A DNA stretch of 64,000 nucleotides from NCBI GenBank assembly GCA_964596245.1, contig CAZQSK010000004.1, positions 1 to 64,000 on the forward strand, in the 5' to 3' direction. The stretch is from RHKK01 sp964596245. Its GTDB lineage: Bacteria; Patescibacteriota; Patescibacteriia; 2-12-FULL-60-25. The position numbers were made by a program, and so were the translations under genes. This document shows, one piece after another, positions 58,899 through 64,000 of the stretch; position 1 is the first letter of the stretch, and every line of letters starts with the position of its first letter. The notes under the pieces are model-generated. The model was given only the letters and a program-made list of their open reading frames with translations. It did not search any database and was not told where the DNA came from.

Positions 58899-59777
58899 TC
58901 ACAGACCGCTGGTCGGAAGGTAGCTGCTCCAATCAAGAATGTTCACGTTGGCTTGGACTTCGGTTTTGCTGACGCCGGCAAGATTTTCAAACCAGTTGAT
59001 GGAGACGGGCATTTGCGCCCCCGGAGTCACTTGGCGTTTTTCAATTGTCGTTACGCCGACAGGGGTCGAACCGCGGAACAGAATAACCGTGAGGTCGACA
59101 CCCCAATAGCCGTAGGCGCTTTCGTTCACAAATACGAATGAGCTTTGGCCGACGGTTTGCGTGCCAATGGTGAGATCTCGCGTATAGCTGAGATTGTCAA
59201 AACGGAATTGGAGGCGATTTGCCGCATACGCCGCGTAGTCGCGATCAACGGCAGCAGGATCCACGCGGTGCCACTTAATGTTTTCCACAATCAAGCGACC
59301 GGTGCGGCCACGAGTCTGGGCTTTAAATCCGAGCTCCGTGAGATAGCGTTTGCTCATGGGGAGGATGTATCCCTTACGCATGGGCGTCTGCTCGCCTGAT
59401 GCGTCGAAACGATAATCAAATTCGGCCCACCAAAGGGGGTTGTTGTTTGTGAGTTCAACTAGAAAGTCCTGACGGCCGTCGGTTGCCTCGAATACCGTGG
59501 TCTCGCTCGGTTGAATGGGTCGCGGGGCAGTAGCGTTCAATCCATCAACGGCAAGTGAGTTTTGGAGGATGCGCAGGGGGATGCGCGATTCGCGCGGATA
59601 GGAAATCGCATAGGCATCCAAGAGCGTCCAAAGCACAAAGAGCCAGCAAATCGCGCCTAGGGTTGCGAGCGCTCCGTAGCCGAGACTGCGAAGGGGAATG
59701 CGGTTACGCACCCAAAAGGAGGCAACCTGCATTTCCTGTTCCGACATGCCGGAACCGATTATGTGATCATCGGGCAT
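58899..59777 (-). CDS. Unrecognised single-pass membrane protein
   Basis: A 292-residue protein I do not recognise. A helix at about 34-55 anchors a beta-rich extracytoplasmic region, probably immunoglobulin-like, judging from alternating hydrophobic strands around QSSFVFVNESAYGYWGVDLTVIL. It precedes rodA on the same strand with 12 nt between them, so a cell-wall or envelope role is possible. TATACT lies 6 nt before the ATG. Confidence 0.65.
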   Translation of the reverse strand: MPDDHIIGSGMSEQEMQVASFWVRNRIPLRSLGYGALATLGAICWLFVLWTLLDAYAISYPRESRIPLRILQNSLAVDGLNATAPRPIQPSETTVFEATDGRQDFLVELTNNNPLWWAEFDYRFDASGEQTPMRKGYILPMSKRYLTELGFKAQTRGRTGRLIVENIKWHRVDPAAVDRDYAAYAANRLQFRFDNLSYTRDLTIGTQTVGQSSFVFVNESAYGYWGVDLTVILFRGSTPVGVTTIEKRQVTPGAQMPVSINWFENLAGVSKTEVQANVNILDWSSYLPTSGL

Positions 59778-59783
59778 GGGGGC

Positions 59784-59789
59784 AGTATA
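59784..59789 (-). promoter_or_regulatory. -10 box, leaderless type, for the rodA unit
   Basis: Minus-strand TATACT ends 6 nt before ATG 59777. No clear -35. Confidence 0.55.
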
Positions 59790-59852
59790 TCACGCACCAC
59801 GCACCGCGTATCTCCCTTGACTTCCTCTCTGTTTTTAGACAGCGATTCATGC

Positions 59853-59858
59853 TAAAAT
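59853..59858 (+). promoter_or_regulatory. Extended -10 box before gyrB
   Basis: TGC-TAAAAT gives a TGn extended -10 (TAAAAT at 59853-59858), 13 nt before ATG 59872. Weak -35 (TGTTTT at 59830-59835). Confidence 0.5.
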
Positions 59859-59871
59859 CTTGCCATTCGCT

Positions 59872-61914
59872 ATGGCAAAAAACGACGAGAAAAAGAAGCA
59901 GGGAGGGTCCTATGGCGCCGAGCAAATCTCGGTTCTCGAGGGTCTGGAGCCGGTGCGTAAGCGCCCGGGCATGTACATCGGTTCAACGGGACCGGATGGC
60001 TTGTTTCATCTTCTTCGTGAAATCGCGGACAACTCGTTCGATGAGGCCATGGCCGGTCATGCCGATGAAATCGTGATCACGCTTTTGCCAGATGATCGCG
60101 TGTCCGTCTCCGATAACGGTCGCGGTATTCCGGTTGATAAGCACTCCAAAACAAAAGTTTCCGCCTTGGAAACCGTGATGACCGTCCTTCATGCCGGTGG
60201 TAAATTCGGTGGTGAGGATTCCGGTTATAAGATTTCCGGTGGTTTGCACGGTGTGGGTGCATCGGTCGTCAACGCCCTTTCAGAGCATTTGGAAGCGATT
60301 GTTGAGCGTGATGGCGGAATGTTTAAGCAGGAGTATTCTCGTGGAAAGCCTAAGGGTGACGTGAAGAAAATTGGGACAAGCAAGCGCCACGGCACAACCA
60401 TCATTTTCCAGCCTGACAAGACCATCTTCACCGAAGGGACGCGCTTTGATTATCAGCGCGTGGTCGAGCACTATCGTCAGCAGTGTTATCTGACCAAGGG
60501 CATCAAGCTCGTTGCGATCGATGAACGCGAGAAGGGTCAGCATGACGTATATGCCTTCTATTTCGAAGGTGGTGTTCAGTCATACGTGCGCCATCTCAAC
60601 CACAAGAAGCAGCCGAAGCACGACAACATTTTCTTTGTTGAAAAGCAGGTTGATAAATCCGAAGTGTCGGTTGGTTTGCAGTACACGGATGATTTTCAGG
60701 AAACGTTGTACGCATTCACCAACAACATCATCAACCCGGAAGGTGGTACGCACGTCATGGGTTTTCGTACGGCTTTGACGCGTGTACTCAATACCTATGC
60801 CCGCAACAAGGGGTATTTGAAGGAGAAGGACGATAACTTGTCCGGTGAAGATGTGCGCGAAGGCATGACCTGCGTGATTTCGATTCGCTATCCGGAACCG
60901 CAATTCGAAGGTCAAACCAAGGGCAAGCTCGGCACGCCGGAAGTGCGTGGCGCCGTGGAATCCGTGATGGGTGAGGCTTTTGCCACCTTCTTGGAAGAAC
61001 ACCCGAAGGATGCCGAAGCGATTATCGGTAAATGTATTTTGGCCCAGCGAGCCCGTGCCGCCGCCCGTGCTGCCCGTGACACGGTGCTACGCAAAGGAGC
61101 CTTGGAAGGCATGACGCTTCCGGGCAAATTGGCCGACTGTTCAAATCGTAGCCCCGAAGCCTGTGAGCTCTTCATTGTTGAGGGAGACTCGGCCGGCGGT
61201 TCCGCCAAAATGGGTCGTAACCGCGACATTCAAGCGATTCTGCCTTTGCGTGGAAAGATCTTGAACGTGGAACGCGCACGTCTCGACAAGATGCTTTCAA
61301 GCGAGCAGATCAAGAACTTGGTGATCGCGCTTGGTACGAATGTCGGCGAAATGTTCGACATGAGCAAGTTGCGCTATCACAAAATTGTGATCATGACCGA
61401 CGCCGACGTGGACGGAGCTCATATCCGTACGTTGTTGCTGACGTTGTTCTATCGCTACTTCCCGCAGCTCATCAACAATGGACATATTTATATTGCTCAG
61501 CCGCCATTGTTTCGCGTCGCCAAGGGCAAGAACGTGAAATACGCTTACAGCGATGAAGAGCGTGATGCGTTGGTGGAGGATTTCATCAAGATGAAAGAAG
61601 ACAAGGATAAGGCCAAGGCAAAGAAGGGGAAGGCAGAAGAGGCTGAAGTTGAGGAACCGATTGATGCCGAAGAAGAAGTTGTGAAGACAGTCGGTGGCGT
61701 GGCGATTCAGCGTTACAAGGGTTTGGGTGAAATGAACCCAGAACAATTGTGGGAAACAACCATGGATCCGTCCGTACGCATGATGAAGCTCGTCACAGTT
61801 GAAGATGCAGTAAAAGCCGACGAAGTCTTTGATATCTTGATGGGTTCAGAAGTGGCGCCGCGCAAGAAATTCATTCAGACTAATGCCAAGCACGTGAAGA
61901 ATTTGGATGTGTAA
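59872..61914 (+). CDS. gyrB: DNA gyrase subunit B
   Basis: A 680-residue type IIA topoisomerase B subunit. GHKL ATPase: EIADNSFDEAMAG, SDNGRGIP, GGLHGVGASVVNAL, then the transducer domain. Toprim acids are in VEGDSAGGSAKMG and MTDADVDGAHIRTLLL, with a lysine- and glutamate-rich insert near 575-605 and the tail QRYKGLGEMNPEQLWETTMDP. It supercoils DNA with GyrA. A TTG four codons upstream is open but ATG 59872 is preferred. ParE is the alternative, but the tail favours GyrB. Confidence 0.93.
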   Translation: MAKNDEKKKQGGSYGAEQISVLEGLEPVRKRPGMYIGSTGPDGLFHLLREIADNSFDEAMAGHADEIVITLLPDDRVSVSDNGRGIPVDKHSKTKVSALETVMTVLHAGGKFGGEDSGYKISGGLHGVGASVVNALSEHLEAIVERDGGMFKQEYSRGKPKGDVKKIGTSKRHGTTIIFQPDKTIFTEGTRFDYQRVVEHYRQQCYLTKGIKLVAIDEREKGQHDVYAFYFEGGVQSYVRHLNHKKQPKHDNIFFVEKQVDKSEVSVGLQYTDDFQETLYAFTNNIINPEGGTHVMGFRTALTRVLNTYARNKGYLKEKDDNLSGEDVREGMTCVISIRYPEPQFEGQTKGKLGTPEVRGAVESVMGEAFATFLEEHPKDAEAIIGKCILAQRARAAARAARDTVLRKGALEGMTLPGKLADCSNRSPEACELFIVEGDSAGGSAKMGRNRDIQAILPLRGKILNVERARLDKMLSSEQIKNLVIALGTNVGEMFDMSKLRYHKIVIMTDADVDGAHIRTLLLTLFYRYFPQLINNGHIYIAQPPLFRVAKGKNVKYAYSDEERDALVEDFIKMKEDKDKAKAKKGKAEEAEVEEPIDAEEEVVKTVGGVAIQRYKGLGEMNPEQLWETTMDPSVRMMKLVTVEDAVKADEVFDILMGSEVAPRKKFIQTNAKHVKNLDV

Positions 61915-61932
61915 GGCTCGGTCTGCTATTGT
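61903..61932 (+). promoter_or_regulatory. Promoter, leaderless type
   Basis: TTGGAT (61903-61908), an 18-nt spacer and TATTGT (61927-61932) end 8 nt before ATG 61941. Confidence 0.6.
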
Positions 61933-61940
61933 TGGAATAT

Positions 61941-62258
61941 ATGAGCCTTCCTTCTCGTTTGATCGTGGAGTGTCCGCTCTGTCATACGGCGTATCAGGAT
62001 GATGCCGTTCGGATGTTAGGGGAGTCAGACAACGGGAAGCTCTTTCACTGCACCTGCGGCGCTTGCGGGCGCTCGATGATGGCACTCATGCGAGAGAATA
62101 CGGGTTATGTGAGTACGATCGGTTTGGTCACTGACCAGAAGGTCGAGGATGCCCTCCGCCTTTCCGAGCGCACCCCCATCAGTGCCGACGAATGTATTGC
62201 CGCCCATGTCCTATTGGAAGAGGAGAGCCATGATCTGGTAGAAAGTCTCAAAATTTAG
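61941..62258 (+). CDS. Small zinc-ribbon-like protein of unknown function
   Basis: A 105-residue protein. Cysteines at CPLC (11-14) and CTCGACG (35-41) look like a zinc ribbon. The C-terminal half is helical (ALRLSERTPISADECIAAH), resembling small regulators of CPR genomes. I cannot assign a function. A leaderless promoter and an own terminator show it is an independent transcript. Confidence 0.65.
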   Translation: MSLPSRLIVECPLCHTAYQDDAVRMLGESDNGKLFHCTCGACGRSMMALMRENTGYVSTIGLVTDQKVEDALRLSERTPISADECIAAHVLLEEESHDLVESLKI

Positions 62259-62270
62259 CCAATATTAGGT

Positions 62271-62298
62271 AAAAAGAGGCCTTTTTCAGGCCTCTTTT
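62271..62298 (+). terminator. Intrinsic terminator after the zinc-ribbon gene
   Basis: AAAGAGGCC/GGCCTCTTT stem with a 7-nt loop and a T-run. Confidence 0.85.
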
Positions 62299-62317
62299 GC
62301 TCTCAAGCGACCGCTGC

Positions 62318-62346
62318 TTGACGTATTAGGGTTTTTCCCGTAACGT
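62318..62346 (+). promoter_or_regulatory. Promoter of the L25 gene
   Basis: TTGACG (62318-62323), a 17-nt spacer and TAACGT (62341-62346), 23 nt before ATG 62370. The short leader is T-rich and has no Shine-Dalgarno sequence. Confidence 0.7.
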
Positions 62347-62369
62347 ATGCTCACTTTTTCGATTTTTGT

Positions 62370-63053
62370 ATGAACTACTCCATCACCGCGCAGTCCCGTT
62401 CCAAAATGGGCAAGCGCTCAAAAGATGAGCTCAAAGACATGCGCGTGCCGGCCGTCATGTACGGTTCGGGCGTGGATGCGATGCCGATCAGCGTCGGCCG
62501 CAGTGAGTTCATCAAGACCTACAAGGCCGCCGGCCACTCATCCCTTGTGGATGTGACCGTTGATTCGGCTTCTCCGGTTAAGGCTGTTATCAAGGAGATT
62601 CAGGTCAATCCGATCACGATGGAACCTCGTCACATCGATTTCCACCAGGTTCGTATGGACCAGGAGATGGAAGCCGCCATTCCGTTGAAGTTCATCGGCG
62701 AATCGAATGCCGTGAAGGCCGATGCTGGTACCTTGATCAAGTCGCTCGACGAGATCAATGTCCGCTGTTTGCCGGGTAACCTCCCGCACGAGATCGAAGT
62801 CGACCTCTCCGCCCTTAAGACCTTCGACGACATTATTTCCGTGGGTTCGATCACGCCTCCGAAGGGTGTCGAATTCCTCGACGATGCGACGCTTACGATT
62901 GCGACGGTTGCTCGTCCGTTGACGGAAGACGAATTGAAGAAACTTGAAGAGAGCCAGGTTGGTGACGTGACGGCCGTGAAGTCGGAAGCCGACTTGAAGA
63001 AGGCGGCTGAAGAAGCTGCTGCAGCTGCGGCCGCTGCCCCGGAAGCGAAATAA
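62370..63053 (+). CDS. rplY: Ribosomal protein L25 (TL5/Ctc long form)
   Basis: A 227-residue long-form L25: the N-terminal 5S-rRNA-binding domain (residues 1-90, with RVPAVMYGSG and EIQVNPITMEPRHIDFHQV) and the C-terminal TL5/Ctc beta domain to about 190. An alanine/glutamate-rich tail (EEAAAAAAAAPEAK) follows. It binds 5S rRNA in the large subunit. No Shine-Dalgarno sequence precedes ATG 62370, even though this is a highly expressed gene. Confidence 0.92.
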   Translation: MNYSITAQSRSKMGKRSKDELKDMRVPAVMYGSGVDAMPISVGRSEFIKTYKAAGHSSLVDVTVDSASPVKAVIKEIQVNPITMEPRHIDFHQVRMDQEMEAAIPLKFIGESNAVKADAGTLIKSLDEINVRCLPGNLPHEIEVDLSALKTFDDIISVGSITPPKGVEFLDDATLTIATVARPLTEDELKKLEESQVGDVTAVKSEADLKKAAEEAAAAAAAAPEAK

Positions 63054-63057
63054 AGAG

Positions 63058-63063
63058 TATCCT
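63058..63063 (+). promoter_or_regulatory. -10 box, leaderless type, for the DUF3048 gene
   Basis: TATCCT ends 6 nt before ATG 63070, just after the L25 stop. The -35 is weak (CTGCCC at 18 nt). Confidence 0.45.
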
Positions 63064-63069
63064 GTGAGC

Positions 63070-64000
63070 ATGCAAAAAGAGCTGCTCGCTAAGATTCAGG
63101 CGCTGATGAAGCGCGCCGAACGGTTCCGCTGGCATATTGCCGCCGGAGCCGTTTTGTTAGTTTTGATTTCTGCTGCTTTGTTCTGGTTGGCGGTATCAGG
63201 TCGGATTCGTTCAGGCGGTACAGCCACGCCATCCACGCAGTCAACTTCAACTGAGCCAATGGCCCGCATGGTGCCGCGCCGTTTGGATGGCGTGCTCGTA
63301 CCGTTGGGTCAACAGGCCTTGCCGCCGCGCGCTGTCATGATTGAAAACCATCCGGATGCGCGTCCGGTTTCCGGTCTGGCCAAGGCTAGTGTGGTGATCG
63401 AGGCTCCGGTAGAGGGTGGCATCACACGGTTCATGGCTTTGTATGATGCGACTACGACCGTTGAAGAAGTCGGACCGGTGCGCAGCGCCCGCCCGTATTT
63501 CGTCGAATGGGCTGATTCGCTGAATGCCTCCTATTTTCATGTAGGCGGGAGTCCGGATGCGTTGGATTTGATTAAGACGTTGGCAGGCTTTACGGACGTG
63601 AATGAATTCGCATACAGTACGACGTTTTGGCGTGATAATCGACGCGCCGCTCCACATAACGTTTACACAAAGAAAGAGCTCATGGATTTGATTACGGGCC
63701 GCAAAGTCGCCTCTAGCACTCAGTCCATTGCGGCTTGGCATTTCCAGAATGCGGTTTCGAGCACGGAGCGTGGGGATACACCCGCCTTCAAGATCACATA
63801 CGGTGGCTCCTTCAATGTTTCCTGGTCGTATGACAAGGAACGCGGGGTGTATGTGCGCCGTCAGGCCAACCAGCTTCAAAAGGATCGTGATGGTTCCGCC
63901 ATCGAGTCTGAGAACGTGATTGTGATGAAAACTGAGCAACAGGTGCTCGATAGCGTCGGTCGTCTCAAAGTACGCACAACCGGTAACGGCGAAGCGGTCG
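63070..64000 (+). CDS. DUF3048 (YerB-like) membrane-anchored protein, 3' truncated
   Basis: The open frame runs off the right edge after about 310 residues. A hydrophobic helix at about 24-43 anchors it; the DUF3048 core follows, with AVMIENHPDARPVSGLAKA, GGITRFMALY, GPVRSARPYFVEWA and HVGGSPDALDLI. The family is extracytoplasmic, widespread in Gram-positives and CPR, and of unknown function. The remaining C-terminal part lies outside the window. Confidence 0.88.
   Translation, partial: MQKELLAKIQALMKRAERFRWHIAAGAVLLVLISAALFWLAVSGRIRSGGTATPSTQSTSTEPMARMVPRRLDGVLVPLGQQALPPRAVMIENHPDARPVSGLAKASVVIEAPVEGGITRFMALYDATTTVEEVGPVRSARPYFVEWADSLNASYFHVGGSPDALDLIKTLAGFTDVNEFAYSTTFWRDNRRAAPHNVYTKKELMDLITGRKVASSTQSIAAWHFQNAVSSTERGDTPAFKITYGGSFNVSWSYDKERGVYVRRQANQLQKDRDGSAIESENVIVMKTEQQVLDSVGRLKVRTTGNGEAV

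Noticed and set aside
1..64000. CRISPR array, insertion sequence, integrase or attachment site
   Set aside because: I found no regularly spaced repeats, transposase or recombinase gene, so cassette insertion has no visible agent here.

Overview
The window looks like a Patescibacteria (CPR) type chromosome. This is inference from gene content: a Mur ligase lacking its N-terminal domain, a DUF3048 protein, a SurA-N-like protein with no isomerase domain, a short zinc-ribbon protein and a very large surface-glycan island beside housekeeping genes. TGA is used as a normal stop codon. I cannot name a lineage from sequence reading alone. One 100-N assembly gap (49500-49599) lies inside a glycosyltransferase gene.

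About 1-50.6 kb is a surface-polysaccharide island. Left part (minus strand): a SAM methyltransferase, epimerase, RmlD-like reductase and glycosyltransferase operon, then a UDP-sugar dehydrogenase, a Wzx flippase and a capsule-type transferase. A tight 15-gene plus-strand operon (10264-23715) follows. It encodes a legionaminic-acid-type nonulosonate pathway: 4,6-dehydratase, DegT aminotransferase, acetyltransferase, NeuC, NeuB and CMP-transferase. It also holds an amidotransferase trio (WbpG, HisH-like, HisF-like), a class III aminotransferase and a Gfo/Idh oxidoreductase. Unexpectedly, it ends in three genes resembling a split ATP-citrate lyase (succinyl-CoA-synthetase-like beta and alpha, plus a citrate-synthase-like lyase). 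Further right come heptose-activation genes (HldE-like, GmhA, GmhB, a second nucleotidyltransferase), GT-C and YfhO-like membrane proteins, two UDP-glucuronate-decarboxylase paralogues, a polyprenyl glycosylphosphotransferase (the likely initiating enzyme), GtrA, DUF2304 and several GT2/GT4 enzymes.

From 52.7 kb onward the genes are housekeeping: CDP-alcohol phosphotransferase, Mur ligase, PH-domain protein, FtsB/DivIC-like protein, SurA-N-like protein, tRNA-Gly and tRNA-Thr, dinB, rodA, gyrB, ribosomal protein L25 and a truncated DUF3048 gene.

Two gene-expression styles are interleaved. Most backbone genes have no Shine-Dalgarno sequence; many carry a -10 box only 6-10 nt before the start codon, which implies leaderless mRNAs, and their convergent 3' ends often overlap. 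Eleven genes in eight transcription units (4493-5898, 23728-24765, 27367-29296, 29442-31457, 31520-32788, 35822-36921, 37531-39399, 39485-40135) are visibly richer in G/C. Nearly all have a strong Shine-Dalgarno sequence, and every unit ends in an intrinsic terminator at or just after the stop codon, two of them identical in sequence. I read these as laterally acquired cassettes inserted into a leaderless-style backbone. The most intriguing observations are this mosaic and the citrate-lyase-like triad inside the nonulosonate operon.
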